In this document: positions 9,388-17,409 of the stretch, in pieces
Numbering within the stretch: position 1 is the stretch's first letter
How the letters are laid out: each line of letters begins with the position of its first letter
Assembly: GCA_900551445.1 (NCBI GenBank)
Contig: URWA01000007.1
Location: forward strand, 46,127-110,126
Direction: 5' to 3'
From: an uncultured Bacteroides sp.
Lineage (GTDB): Bacteria; Bacteroidota; Bacteroidia; Bacteroidales; Bacteroidaceae
Length of the DNA stretch: 64,000 bases
Notes under the pieces: generated by a model
The model's input: only the letters and a program-made list of their open reading frames with translations
What the model was told of the DNA's origin: nothing
Databases searched by the model: none
Position numbers and translations under genes: made by a program

Positions 9388-10677
9388 ATGAAAACGAATC
9401 GAAACAGAATCATAGCTTTTCTATTGATAGGTGGGGCGTGTGTGAATCTGGCCTTCGGGCAGAAAGCCTACACCCTGGATAAATGTATTCAGGCTGCCTT
9501 GACAAACAATGTGAAGATGAAGAATGCCCGTAACGAACTGGAAATGGCCCGACAGGACAAGAAGAAGACGTTTACCAATTATTTCCCGAGTGTCATGGCG
9601 GCGGGTACGGGCTTTATGGCGGATAAAGGGCTGATGCAGATGGATCTGGCTCCAGACATGCACATGTCGATGCTCAAGAACGGAATAGCGGGAGGAGTGA
9701 GTGCCTCCCTGCCGCTCTTTACCGGCGGACAGATTGTCAACGGGAACCAGTTGGCCAAAGTGGGGGTAGAGGTGAAACGCCTGCAGCAGAACTTGTCCGA
9801 CAACGAGGTGACGCTGACCACGGAACAGTATTTCTGGCGGGTGGTCACTCTGCAGGAGAAACTCAAGACTTTGGGCAAGGTGGAAACGCAACTGGAGCGT
9901 ATCTTGCGCGATGTGGAGGCTTCGGTGGAGGCAGGCGTGGTGACACGCAACGATTTGTTGCAGGTGCAGCTTCGCCGGAACGAGACCAAGAGCAGCCGCC
10001 TGCAGCTGGAGAATGCGTTGTCCATTTCGCGGAACATGCTGGCGCAATATACGGGCCTTGGCTCCGATTCCCTGGCGGTGGCTTTTTCCGTCGACGATCG
10101 GCTGCCTTCCCGTCCGGACAGTCTCTACTGTGACCCGGAGTCGGCTTTGGGACTGACCAGTGAATATGCGCTGTTGCAACAGAATGTGAAGGCCAGCCGT
10201 TTGCAATATAAGATGGAGTTGGGCAAGAATCTGCCTACGGTGGCCATTGGCGGAGGGTATGTGTATCATAACTTCTTACCGGAAGACCAGCGCTTCTGGG
10301 TGGGGTTTGCCACGGTGACCGTGCCTCTGACCGGATGGTGGGGAGGCAGCCATGCCCTCAAGAAGGAGAAACTCCAAGTGAAGAACACGGAAAACCAGTT
10401 GGCCGACCAGGGAGAGCTGCTGGTTATCCGCATGAAAAATGCGTGGAACGGAGTGAATGAGGCTTACGAACAGATGAAGATTGCCCGTCTATCCATTGAA
10501 CAGGCCACGGAGAACCTGCGTTTGAACACTGATTATTACAAGTCGGGCACCTGTACGATGAGTGATTTGCTCGATGCGCAGACCTTGTTTCAGCAAAGCT
10601 GTGATAAATACGTGGAAAGTTACACGGATTATGAATTGAAAAAACGGGAATATCTGCAAGTCACGGGGCGCCGTTGA
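9388..10677 (+). CDS. TolC family outer membrane efflux protein
   Basis: 429 residues, with signal peptide (MKTNRNRIIAFLLIGGACVNLAFGQ) and the two long coiled-coil repeats of outer-membrane efflux channels: first NARNELEMARQDKKKTFTNY, then a second copy with YEQMKIARLSIEQATENL and YKSGTCTMSDLLDAQTLFQQ. It would be the outer-membrane duct of the RND pump encoded just upstream (36 bp gap). The reading frame is intact although both partners are broken, so it may now be unused or shared with another pump. A hairpin terminator follows. Confidence 0.9.
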   Translation: MKTNRNRIIAFLLIGGACVNLAFGQKAYTLDKCIQAALTNNVKMKNARNELEMARQDKKKTFTNYFPSVMAAGTGFMADKGLMQMDLAPDMHMSMLKNGIAGGVSASLPLFTGGQIVNGNQLAKVGVEVKRLQQNLSDNEVTLTTEQYFWRVVTLQEKLKTLGKVETQLERILRDVEASVEAGVVTRNDLLQVQLRRNETKSSRLQLENALSISRNMLAQYTGLGSDSLAVAFSVDDRLPSRPDSLYCDPESALGLTSEYALLQQNVKASRLQYKMELGKNLPTVAIGGGYVYHNFLPEDQRFWVGFATVTVPLTGWWGGSHALKKEKLQVKNTENQLADQGELLVIRMKNAWNGVNEAYEQMKIARLSIEQATENLRLNTDYYKSGTCTMSDLLDAQTLFQQSCDKYVESYTDYELKKREYLQVTGRR

Positions 10678-10694
10678 TTGTTTTTTCTTGGTGT

Positions 10695-10735
10695 GAAAGG
10701 TCGTCTGGAAGTACTTCTGGCGGCCTTTCTTTATA
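10695..10735 (+). terminator. Terminator of the RND efflux operon
   Basis: GAAAGGTCGTC pairs with GGCGGCCTTTC (11 bp including two G-U pairs) around a 13-base loop, followed by a short T-rich run, 18 bp after the TolC-like stop codon. Confidence 0.75.
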
Positions 10736-10750
10736 AAATACTGCATATTA

Positions 10751-10782
10751 ATTGCATATTAATTTAAAATGGATTACCTTTG
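10751..10782 (+). promoter_or_regulatory. Promoter upstream of a long leader before the lysO genes
   Basis: ATTG at 10751-10754, a 20-bp spacer, then TACCTTTG at 10775-10782: a near-perfect Bacteroidota promoter. The next start codon is 446 bp downstream, so either the lysO transcript has a very long 5' leader or a separate small RNA starts here. Confidence 0.75.
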
Positions 10783-11227
10783 CACCGTGATTCGGAACCC
10801 GAGGGAGCGGATGGGTCCGCTTGCTTGTGAAGGGTTCGTCACACAAAGTAAAGAATCCCTTGGAGAAGAGAGACAGCCTTCTAGGTCTTTTTCAGGTTTC
10901 CCATGAGGGAAACGTACGTTTTCCTCATGGGAAACATACGGCTCCGGGTGCGGAAACGTACGTTTTCGCGCCGAGAAACATAGAAGGTGGGCAGAAGTTT
11001 TTCTCATGATGCAGGGAGAGTTTGGAAATCATAAAAGAGTAAAGTATGAGAGTGTACGGAGCATATAAGGTCATTCAGCGGAAAGCGGGTACGGCGATGT
11101 ACCGGCTATGCCTTTCACGTGCACACTGGTTCAGCGGATTCCTTCACGAAAGTTTGTAAGACAGAGAGTTGCGCCGTTTCTGACGCATGGTGGAAATTGC
11201 TTGTAAACTTTTAATTTCGGATTTATT
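10783..11227 (+). other. Gene-free structured leader or small RNA region before lysO genes
   Basis: 445 bp without a convincing gene. Just after the promoter, GAACCC (10795) pairs with GGGTTC (10829-10834), enclosing GCGGA-TGGG-TCCGC. Then comes the 22-bp tandem palindrome array (10896-10983). Near 11086-11120, GGTAC-GGCGAT-GTACC sits inside a larger GAAAG/CTTTC stem. It does not show the lysine riboswitch core and I assign no known RNA family. Confidence 0.4.
10896..10983. repeat. Array A: four tandem 22-bp palindromic units
   Basis: Four contiguous units start at 10896, 10918, 10940 and 10962. Each follows GTTTYC-N8-10-GRAAAC plus a 4-base end (GTAC, ATAC, GTAC, ATAG); unit 3 has lost the left arm. 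Each unit can fold as a hairpin, and adjacent units together form longer palindromes around GAAACGTACGTTTTC. The 22-bp period is not a multiple of three. It lies in the leader region between the TolC-like gene and lysO. Arrays of the same architecture but other sequence are at 34468, 52345 and 63592. Confidence 0.85.
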
Positions 11228-11506
11228 ATGTGGAGTATTATATTGACTGTCCTGGCAGGGGTCCTGTTGGGATATGTCCTTCGTACGTGTGATTTTTTGA
11301 AGAAAGTGAATCAAACCATTTCGGTCACCATTTGCCTGATGCTGTTTGTGTTGGGACTTTCCGTGGGATATAACCCGTTGATTGTGAAGAATCTGGGCTC
11401 GTTCGGCGGACAGGCCCTGCTGCTCAGTGTGGCCGGCATTACGGGAAGCGTGCTGCTGGCACGGCTGGTGTATCTGTGGTTTTTCAAGGAAGGAGGTGAG
11501 AAATGA
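11228..11506 (+). CDS. LysO-type lysine exporter, N-terminal subunit
   Basis: 92-residue membrane protein with three hydrophobic segments (IILTVLAGVLLGYVL, then ICLMLFVLGLSVGY, then ALLLSVAGITGSVLLA). It corresponds to the N-terminal third of LysO/YbjE (DUF340), the lysine exporter that is a single ~300-residue protein in Escherichia coli. Here the exporter is encoded as two genes whose ends overlap by 4 bp (ATGA), so the subunits are probably translationally coupled. It follows an unusually long leader with its own promoter. The substrate is inferred from the family only. Confidence 0.75.
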   Translation: MWSIILTVLAGVLLGYVLRTCDFLKKVNQTISVTICLMLFVLGLSVGYNPLIVKNLGSFGGQALLLSVAGITGSVLLARLVYLWFFKEGGEK

Positions 11507-12135
11507 AAGGAAGTCTGTTGGTACTGTCCATGTTCTTCATGGGCTGTCTGTTGGGTTACGTGTGGAATGTGTCCGGTTGGGAAATGGGAGACATGCACCA
11601 GTTGTCGCTGTATATCCTCTATGCCCTGATGTTTCAGGTAGGTGTCAGCATTGGGGGAGGCGAAGATTTCAAGGCGCTGATTCACGGTTTCCGGTGGAAG
11701 ATGCTGTTGATTCCCTTGGCTACGATTGGGGGAACCTTGCTGTTCTCCGCCTTGGTCAGTGTGCTGCTGACCCGCTGGAGCGTGTTCGACTGTATGGCCA
11801 TCGGCAGCGGACTGGGATATTATTCCTTGGCTTCCATTCTGATTGTGGAACTGAAGGCCCCGGTCATCGGGACGCAGTTGGCCACGGAACTGGCTACCAT
11901 CGCCCTCTTGACGAATGTCATCCGCGAACTTGTGGCACTGGTGGGAGCCCCGCTGATTTGCAAGTATTTCGGAAAACTGGTCCCTATCTCGGTAGCCGGG
12001 GTGACCTCTGTCGATGTGGCCCTGCCTTCCATCATCCGGGTGTCCGGCAAGGAGGTGGTGCCGATAGCCATTTTCCACGGCATCCTGGTGGATATGTCCG
12101 TTCCGTTCTTCATCTCTTTGTTCTGCAAGCTGTAA
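11503..12135 (+). CDS. lysO: LysO-type lysine exporter, C-terminal subunit
   Basis: 210-residue, largely hydrophobic protein equivalent to the C-terminal two thirds of LysO/YbjE. Family features visible are ALMFQVGVSIGG near 42-53, GSGLGYYSLASI, LATELATIALLTNVIREL and VTSVDVALPSIIRVSGKE. These match the conserved charged and glycine-rich positions of the LysO family, which exports L-lysine from the cytoplasm. It overlaps the upstream subunit gene by ATGA. The split organisation is a real two-gene form, not a frameshift, because each part has its own start and complete termini. Confidence 0.82.
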   Translation: MKGSLLVLSMFFMGCLLGYVWNVSGWEMGDMHQLSLYILYALMFQVGVSIGGGEDFKALIHGFRWKMLLIPLATIGGTLLFSALVSVLLTRWSVFDCMAIGSGLGYYSLASILIVELKAPVIGTQLATELATIALLTNVIRELVALVGAPLICKYFGKLVPISVAGVTSVDVALPSIIRVSGKEVVPIAIFHGILVDMSVPFFISLFCKL

Positions 12136-12188
12136 GAACCTGATTCTTGCCCGCCGCGCAAAGAGATGAACAGAACGGGGCAGCCCGC

Positions 12189-12686
12189 TTAGATGTCCAG
12201 CCCCATGATGTAATCGTTCATGTAATATCCGTTGCCGATGGGGAAGTCACCTTCGCGCACCTTCTTCATGCCCATGTGCTCATAAAATCCCAGTGCCGGA
12301 TTGTGGCGGTTCACGTTCAGTTCCATCCGGCAAGGTTCCGGATGAAGTTCCTTGATGCCTTTGATGGCCTGCTGGAACAGTTGCCGCCCGAGTTTGTATT
12401 TCTGGAAGTAGGGGAGCACATAAATCTTCTGCAAGTGGAAGAGGTCAGGCCCTTCCTGCTGGATGGATACGTAGCCGGCCGGTTCACACTCCTCGTAGGC
12501 GAGGTAGTAAATGTGGTGCTCCTTTTCCATCTGGTTCTTCAGGCTTTCAGCGGAATACATCCACTCCATCATGTAATCAATTTGTTCCGGGGTCAGAATC
12601 TTCTGGTAAGTGACTGGAAAAGTCTGCTTGGCCAGTCCCCGGATAATCTCAATGTCTTCGATTGTCGCTTTTCTGATAGTAAACAT
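12189..12686 (-). CDS. GNAT family N-acetyltransferase
   Basis: 165 residues from MFTIRKATIEDIEIIRGLA. The acetyl-CoA-binding region is IYVLPYFQKYKLGRQLFQQAI (a Q/RxxGxG/A-type loop, here QKYKLG), followed by the NRHNPALGFYEHMGM segment that closes GNAT folds. The preferred start is supported by a -7 box at 12719-12726, which excludes longer upstream starts. The substrate is unknown. It is convergent with the lysO pair and divergent from the PadR regulator. Confidence 0.85.
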   Translation of the reverse strand: MFTIRKATIEDIEIIRGLAKQTFPVTYQKILTPEQIDYMMEWMYSAESLKNQMEKEHHIYYLAYEECEPAGYVSIQQEGPDLFHLQKIYVLPYFQKYKLGRQLFQQAIKGIKELHPEPCRMELNVNRHNPALGFYEHMGMKKVREGDFPIGNGYYMNDYIMGLDI

Positions 12687-12718
12687 AGGCGTTTTGTAAT
12701 AAATAAGTGTGTTTTCTA

Positions 12719-12726
12719 CAAAAGTA
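12719..12726 (-). promoter_or_regulatory. -7 box of the GNAT gene promoter
   Basis: Reads TACTTTTG on the minus strand, 32 bp upstream of the chosen start codon. No clear -33 element. Confidence 0.4.
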
Positions 12727-12822
12727 CTTTTTCTTTCGATTGCTTTGCTTTTATGGAGATAGAATCTTGTTAAATGTTCTAAAATTATAATACCTTGCAA
12801 TACATAGTATCTATATAAAGCA

Positions 12823-12830
12823 TATATTTG
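12823..12830 (+). promoter_or_regulatory. -7 box of the padR-pspC promoter
   Basis: TATATTTG, fitting TAnnTTTG, 25 bp upstream of the PadR start. A TTGC at 12795 is 24 bp away, slightly far for a -33 box. Confidence 0.4.
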
Positions 12831-12855
12831 TGTCATACAAGATAAAAGAGATGAA

Positions 12856-13185
12856 ATGAATGTAGACAACGTAAAATCACAGATGCGCAAAGGGATGCTG
12901 GAATACTGCATCCTGCTGCTGTTGCACCGGGAGTCTGCCTATTCTTCCGACATCATCCAGAAGCTGAAGGAAGCCCGGCTGATTGTGGTGGAAGGCACGC
13001 TCTATCCATTGCTGACCCGTCTGAAGAACGACGGGCTCCTGTCGTACGAGTGGGTGGAGTCTACCCAGGGACCTCCCCGCAAGTATTACGGACTGACTCC
13101 GGAAGGAGAGAATTTCCTGAAAGAACTGGAAAGCGCCTGGGATGGACTTTCCGACACGGTAAATCATTTAAGACAGAACATTTAA
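12856..13185 (+). CDS. PadR family transcriptional regulator
   Basis: 109 residues forming the PadR winged helix: RKGMLEYCILLLLHRESAYSSDIIQKL, VVEGTLYPLLTRLKNDGLL (recognition helix and wing) and GPPRKYYGLTPEGENFL. PadR proteins are usually small repressors of adjacent genes. The next gene, 12 bp downstream, encodes a PspC-domain membrane protein, a common pairing in Bacteroidota, so the pair probably forms an autoregulated envelope-stress operon. The signal is not evident. Confidence 0.92.
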   Translation: MNVDNVKSQMRKGMLEYCILLLLHRESAYSSDIIQKLKEARLIVVEGTLYPLLTRLKNDGLLSYEWVESTQGPPRKYYGLTPEGENFLKELESAWDGLSDTVNHLRQNI

Positions 13186-13197
13186 AACCTGCATGAC

Positions 13198-14277
13198 ATG
13201 AAAAAGACACTGACTGTAAATTTAGGAGGCACCGTATATCACATCGACGAGGATGCCTATATCCTGCTGGATAATTATTTGAATAACCTCCGCTATCATT
13301 TCCGCAAGGAAGAGGGGGCGGATGAGATTGTGCGCGACATGGAAGCCCGCATCGCCGAACTGTTTGACGAAGCCTTGCGCGGCGGCTTGCAGGTGATTAC
13401 GATAAAAGAGGTGGAAGAGGTCATTGCCCGCATGGGCAAGCCCGAAGAGCTGAACGACGGGGAGGAGGAAAATGCATCCGCCTCGGGCGAGAAGGCTTAT
13501 GGCAGCGAATCGACGGGAACCAGCCGTCGTCTGTTCCGTAACCCGGACGACCGTGTCTTGGGTGGAGTCGTATCCGGTCTCGCAGCCTATTTCGGCTGGG
13601 ACGTGACCTGGACCCGTATCGTCTTTATCCTGGCCGGTTTCCTGATTCATGGACTGATTCTGGCTTATCTGCTGGCTTGGATTATCATTCCGCTGGCACA
13701 AACGGCTACGGAGAAATTGCAGATGCGGGGGGAGCCCATCAATGTGGAGAACATCGGCCGGACAGTGACCGATGGTTTTGAGAAAGTGAACGACTACGTA
13801 CATTCCGAGAAGCCCCGTTCGGCCTTGCACAAGCTGGGAAACGGAGTGGTGGCCGTGTTCGGCTTCCTGCTGAAACTGTGTCTGGTGCTGCTGCTGATTT
13901 GCTGTGCGCCCTTCCTGCTGGTCGGTTTGGTGGTACTGTCTGCCTTGCTGATGGCTGCTACGGGGGTGATTGTCAACCTGCCTACCTTTATATATAATAT
14001 ATTGCCTTGGGTGGACTGGAGCAGTGTGCATACCATTCCGGGGGTGATTGTCGGCTTGACCGTGTGCGGACTACTGGTGGTGGGTATTCCCATTGCGGGA
14101 CTGATTCAAGCCATCATGCAGTCGTTCGGAAGCTGGAAGCCCATGGGTACCTCGGCTAAAGTGGTGCTGGTGTTGTTGTGGATGGTGGCCCTGGCCATAG
14201 GAATCGTGCTGATTTTCCAGGTGCCTTTCCTGACGGAGCCCCTTCTGACTGTTTCTTTCTGGGGAGAGTTCCTCTGA
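13198..14277 (+). CDS. PspC domain membrane protein
   Basis: 359 residues. The N-terminal cytoplasmic part (1-100) has the Bacteroidota pattern KKTLTVNLGGTVYHIDEDAY followed by charged helices (DEIVRDMEARIAELF; VITIKEVEEVIARMGKP). A PspC domain (about 115-175) follows with RNPDDRVLGGVVSGLAAYFG, then the first membrane helix. Three or four more membrane segments fill the C-terminal half. PspC proteins act in envelope stress; here the role is inferred from the domain and the PadR partner upstream. Confidence 0.9.
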   Translation: MKKTLTVNLGGTVYHIDEDAYILLDNYLNNLRYHFRKEEGADEIVRDMEARIAELFDEALRGGLQVITIKEVEEVIARMGKPEELNDGEEENASASGEKAYGSESTGTSRRLFRNPDDRVLGGVVSGLAAYFGWDVTWTRIVFILAGFLIHGLILAYLLAWIIIPLAQTATEKLQMRGEPINVENIGRTVTDGFEKVNDYVHSEKPRSALHKLGNGVVAVFGFLLKLCLVLLLICCAPFLLVGLVVLSALLMAATGVIVNLPTFIYNILPWVDWSSVHTIPGVIVGLTVCGLLVVGIPIAGLIQAIMQSFGSWKPMGTSAKVVLVLLWMVALAIGIVLIFQVPFLTEPLLTVSFWGEFL

Positions 14278-14338
14278 TTTTGTCAGTCTCCATAGTGTGT
14301 CTGGAGACAAGAATGTCACATAAAACGGCCAAAATGGC

Positions 14339-14378
14339 AGTCCGTGTCAGGAAAAAATGCTGGCACGGACTTTTTTTT
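14339..14378 (+). terminator. Terminator of the padR-pspC operon
   Basis: AGTCCGTGTCAG pairs with CTGGCACGGACT (12 bp with one G-U) around 9 bases, followed by T8. Confidence 0.9.
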
Positions 14379-14468
14379 CTTCTGGCATGACATTTGTCTT
14401 TTATAGGGCGTAACGCTTCGGCGCTACAGAATTAACTGATTAGAAAATAATAAAAAATAGATACAATT

Positions 14469-16391
14469 ATGGGAAAGATTATTGGTATTGACTTAGGAAC
14501 AACAAACTCATGTGTTGCAGTATTTGAAGGTAACGAACCGGTGGTAATTGCCAACAGCGAAGGTAAACGTACCACTCCTTCAGTTGTAGGTTTCGTTGAC
14601 GGTGGCGAACGTAAGGTAGGTGATCCTGCCAAACGTCAGGCTATCACAAACCCGAAACGTACGGTATATTCTATCAAACGTTTCATGGGTGAAACTTACG
14701 ATCAGGTTCAGAAAGAAATTGCTCGTGTACCTTACTCAGTAGTAAGAGGCGACAACAACACTCCGCGTGTAGATATCGACGGACGTCTGTACACTCCGCA
14801 GGAAATCTCAGCCATGATTCTGCAGAAGATGAAGAAAACTGCTGAAGATTACCTGGGTCAGGAAGTCACTGAAGCTGTCATCACCGTTCCGGCATACTTC
14901 TCAGACTCTCAGCGTCAGGCCACTAAGGAAGCTGGTCAGATTGCCGGTCTGGATGTAAAACGTATCGTGAACGAACCGACTGCAGCTGCATTGGCTTACG
15001 GTGTGGACAAGTCTAACAAAGATATGAAGGTAGCCGTATTCGACCTTGGTGGTGGTACATTCGATATCTCTATCCTGGAATTCGGTGGTGGCGTATTCGA
15101 AGTATTGTCAACTAACGGTGATACTCACCTGGGTGGTGATGACTTCGACCAAGTAATCATCGACTGGTTGGTTCAGGAATTCAAGAACGACGAAGGTGCC
15201 GACTTGACTACTGATCCGATGGCTATGCAACGTTTGAAGGAAGCTGCTGAAAAGGCAAAGATTGAATTGTCTTCTTCTACTTCCACTGAAATCAACTTGC
15301 CGTACATCATGCCGGTTGCCGGTGTGCCTAAACACTTAGTAAAGACATTGACTCGTGCGAAATTCGAAGCTTTGGCTCACAACTTGATTCAGGCTTGTCT
15401 GGAACCTTGTAAGAAAGCCATGAGCGATGCAGGTCTGAACAACGCAGATATCGATGAAGTCATCTTGGTAGGTGGTTCTTCACGTATCCCGGCTGTACAG
15501 AAACTGGTTGAAGACTTCTTCGGTAAAGTTCCTTCTAAGGGTGTAAATCCGGATGAAGTAGTAGCCGTAGGTGCTTGTATCCAGGGTGCCGTTTTGAACA
15601 AGGAAGCCGGTGTAGGTAACATCGTATTGCTGGATGTCACTCCGTTGACATTGGGTATTGAAACAATGGGTGGAGTAATGACCAAGCTGATTGATGCCAA
15701 CACGACTATTCCGTGCAAGAAGAGTGAAGTCTTCTCTACTGCCGCTGATAACCAGACGGAAGTTACCATCCACGTATTGCAAGGTGAACGTCCGATGGCT
15801 GCTCAGAACAAGTCAATCGGTCAGTTCAATTTGACAGGTATCGCTCCGGCTCGTCGTGGTGTGCCTCAGATTGAAGTTACATTCGATATCGATGCCAACG
15901 GTATCTTGAAGGTATCTGCCAAGGATAAGGCTACGGGTAAGGAACAGGCTATCCGTATCGAAGCTTCATCTGGTTTGAGCAAGGAAGAAATCGACCGTAT
16001 GAAGGCTGAAGCTGAAGCTAACGCAGAAGCTGATAAGAAGGAAAAGGAACGTATCGACAAGTTGAACCAGGCCGACAGCTTGATCTTTACTACTGAAAAT
16101 CAGTTGAAAGACCTTGGCGATAAGATTCCGGCCGACAAGAAAGCTCCTATCGAAGCTGCCCTCCAGAAACTGAAAGATGCTCACAAGGCTCAGGATTTGG
16201 CTGGTATCGATGCAGCAAGTGCTGAATTGCAGACTGCTTTCCAGGCTGCAAGTGCAGAAATGTACGCTCAGACTGGTGCACAGGGTGGTGCTCAGGCAGG
16301 TCCTAATGCTGGTCAGGCAAACAACGGTCAGAGTTCAAACAGCAAGAACAATGATAATGTACAGGATGCTGACTTTGAGGAAGTTAAGTAA
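14469..16391 (+). CDS. dnaK: Molecular chaperone DnaK (Hsp70)
   Basis: 640 residues, full length for DnaK. The ATPase domain begins GKIIGIDLGTTNSCVAV and shows AVFDLGGGTFDISIL and VILVGGSSRIPAVQ. The linker and substrate domain follow (LLDVTPLTLGIETMGGV), then the helical lid and a Gly/Gln/Asn-rich tail ending in DADFEEVK. It folds nascent and heat-damaged proteins with DnaJ and GrpE, neither of which is encoded nearby. Codon use is strongly biased compared with neighbours, as expected for a highly expressed gene. A GTAACGC-TTCG-GCGCTAC hairpin lies in the leader (14410-14427). A strong terminator follows, and a diverged copy of the gene's 3' end recurs near 18.65 kb. Confidence 0.98.
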   Translation: MGKIIGIDLGTTNSCVAVFEGNEPVVIANSEGKRTTPSVVGFVDGGERKVGDPAKRQAITNPKRTVYSIKRFMGETYDQVQKEIARVPYSVVRGDNNTPRVDIDGRLYTPQEISAMILQKMKKTAEDYLGQEVTEAVITVPAYFSDSQRQATKEAGQIAGLDVKRIVNEPTAAALAYGVDKSNKDMKVAVFDLGGGTFDISILEFGGGVFEVLSTNGDTHLGGDDFDQVIIDWLVQEFKNDEGADLTTDPMAMQRLKEAAEKAKIELSSSTSTEINLPYIMPVAGVPKHLVKTLTRAKFEALAHNLIQACLEPCKKAMSDAGLNNADIDEVILVGGSSRIPAVQKLVEDFFGKVPSKGVNPDEVVAVGACIQGAVLNKEAGVGNIVLLDVTPLTLGIETMGGVMTKLIDANTTIPCKKSEVFSTAADNQTEVTIHVLQGERPMAAQNKSIGQFNLTGIAPARRGVPQIEVTFDIDANGILKVSAKDKATGKEQAIRIEASSGLSKEEIDRMKAEAEANAEADKKEKERIDKLNQADSLIFTTENQLKDLGDKIPADKKAPIEAALQKLKDAHKAQDLAGIDAASAELQTAFQAASAEMYAQTGAQGGAQAGPNAGQANNGQSSNSKNNDNVQDADFEEVK

Positions 16392-16459
16392 TTAAACAAT
16401 AGACATCCATAAGGAAAGGGGTGTGATTCAATTGAGTCACACCCCTTTTTTGTTTTTAT
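16361..16459 (+). repeat. Left copy of the dnaK 3'-end/terminator direct repeat
   Basis: This stretch covers the last ~10 codons of dnaK and its terminator. A diverged copy is at 18651-18761. Shared blocks in the same order are GACTTTGAGGAAG, TAAACAA, ACATCCATA, a GG-rich hairpin arm, and TCACACC followed by a T-run and GTTTTTAT. The two copies bracket an insertion with a broken AlbA-type gene and a RhuM gene, so they look like integration-site or duplication borders. Confidence 0.6.
16415..16452 (+). terminator. dnaK terminator
   Basis: AAAGGGGTGTGA pairs perfectly with TCACACCCCTTT (12 bp) around a 10-base loop, followed by a T-run. On the minus strand it may also stop the broken AlbA-type gene. 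Confidence 0.93.
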
Positions 16460-17254
16460 ATAAGAATTACAATACGCCAATAGCCACCGTGATCTGCTCC
16501 CTCTCTGACAAGCAATCCTTTGGCTTTTAGATTTGCAATCTGCATTTCAATGGCTCGTTTACTGACTCCTATTTTTTCCGCCATCTTATCTTGAGATATA
16601 GAACCATCTGATATTACAAGGTCAAGAATGCTTTGTGCAGTCCGTCCCAATCGCTTTTGTTTCACCGAAGATTTTTTCATCCATAGAGTACTTTTCGAGG
16701 CTGCTATTTACTCTGTTGCCCACTTCCTCTATAGGTATCCTTCCGTTCTCTCCCCAATTCAAATTATAGAATGTGGTATAGAAAGAAATTGCTTCCGTTT
16801 GATATTGTGGTTCTTTTCCCGGCATGAAATTAGGCAGTTTCTCCGTAAGTTCCCGCATTTTCCTTAAGCTCGAACCACGTTTCTCCATATAGTCCAATTG
16901 GGTAAACATATCCGCTATAACAGGGTTCCGGCGCATGGACGGTACTTTGTATATGTCCCGGTCTTAAATTTGTGTACCATCAAGCATTGCTCCTGGTGAT
17001 ACCAATTCTACCCGGTCATCATAGATGTCAATATGTACTTCACCACCCATTACTGTGTTTACTCCATAGAACAAACTGCCACCGTCCGTATTGGCAAAAG
17101 CCGACACGGATTTAAGCCATGACTTTACTTTCTTACGCTCCAGCATTTCCTTGAAATCGTAAGACGAGCATTCCGCTATAAGTATGTTATCGTGTATTTG
17201 CATGATTTTCTTGCTGTTGTATGGGTACAATACTCCAATTTCAATTACAAACAT
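16456..17254 (-). pseudogene. AlbA_2 (Schlafen-type) ATP-binding/HTH protein, multiply broken
   Basis: Remnant of a DNA-binding regulator of the divergent-AAA/AlbA_2 family, normally about 450-550 residues. Reading from 17254: the N-terminus is good (KEMLERKKVKSWLKSVSAFANTDGGSLFYGV), then sequence jumps within a few residues to GGEVHIDIYDDRVELVSPGAML, a motif normally some 200 residues later, so there is an internal deletion. A TAA at 16964-16966 replaces a sense codon (probably CAA/CAG) after LDGTQI; the same frame continues with RDIYKVPSMRRNPVIADMF. Near 16660 a frameshift moves the C-terminal winged helix (SQDKMAEKIGVSKRAIEMQI) into another frame. Three independent lesions make a functional product very unlikely. 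Confidence 0.85.
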
Positions 17255-17371
17255 ACATAAAAAAGCTTATTTCCCGTCCAGCTCGAATGAGAAAATCGGA
17301 TTAGGGAGAATGAATCTACGTAAAATCCATTCCTGAATATAATTTTGTAATAGATTTCTGAGTATTTTCCA

Positions 17372-17379
17372 TACCTTTG
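17372..17379 (+). promoter_or_regulatory. -7 box of the rhuM promoter
   Basis: TACCTTTG, 30 bp upstream of the GTG start of the RhuM gene. A TTTG at 17344 is 24 bp away, somewhat far for a -33 box. Confidence 0.5.
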
Positions 17380-17409
17380 TATATGTGATAATTAATAACC
17401 AAAGGAATC

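Noticed and set aside
10783..11227. Lysine riboswitch upstream of the lysO genes
   Set aside because: The conserved lysine-aptamer segments are not recognisable; only generic hairpins are seen.
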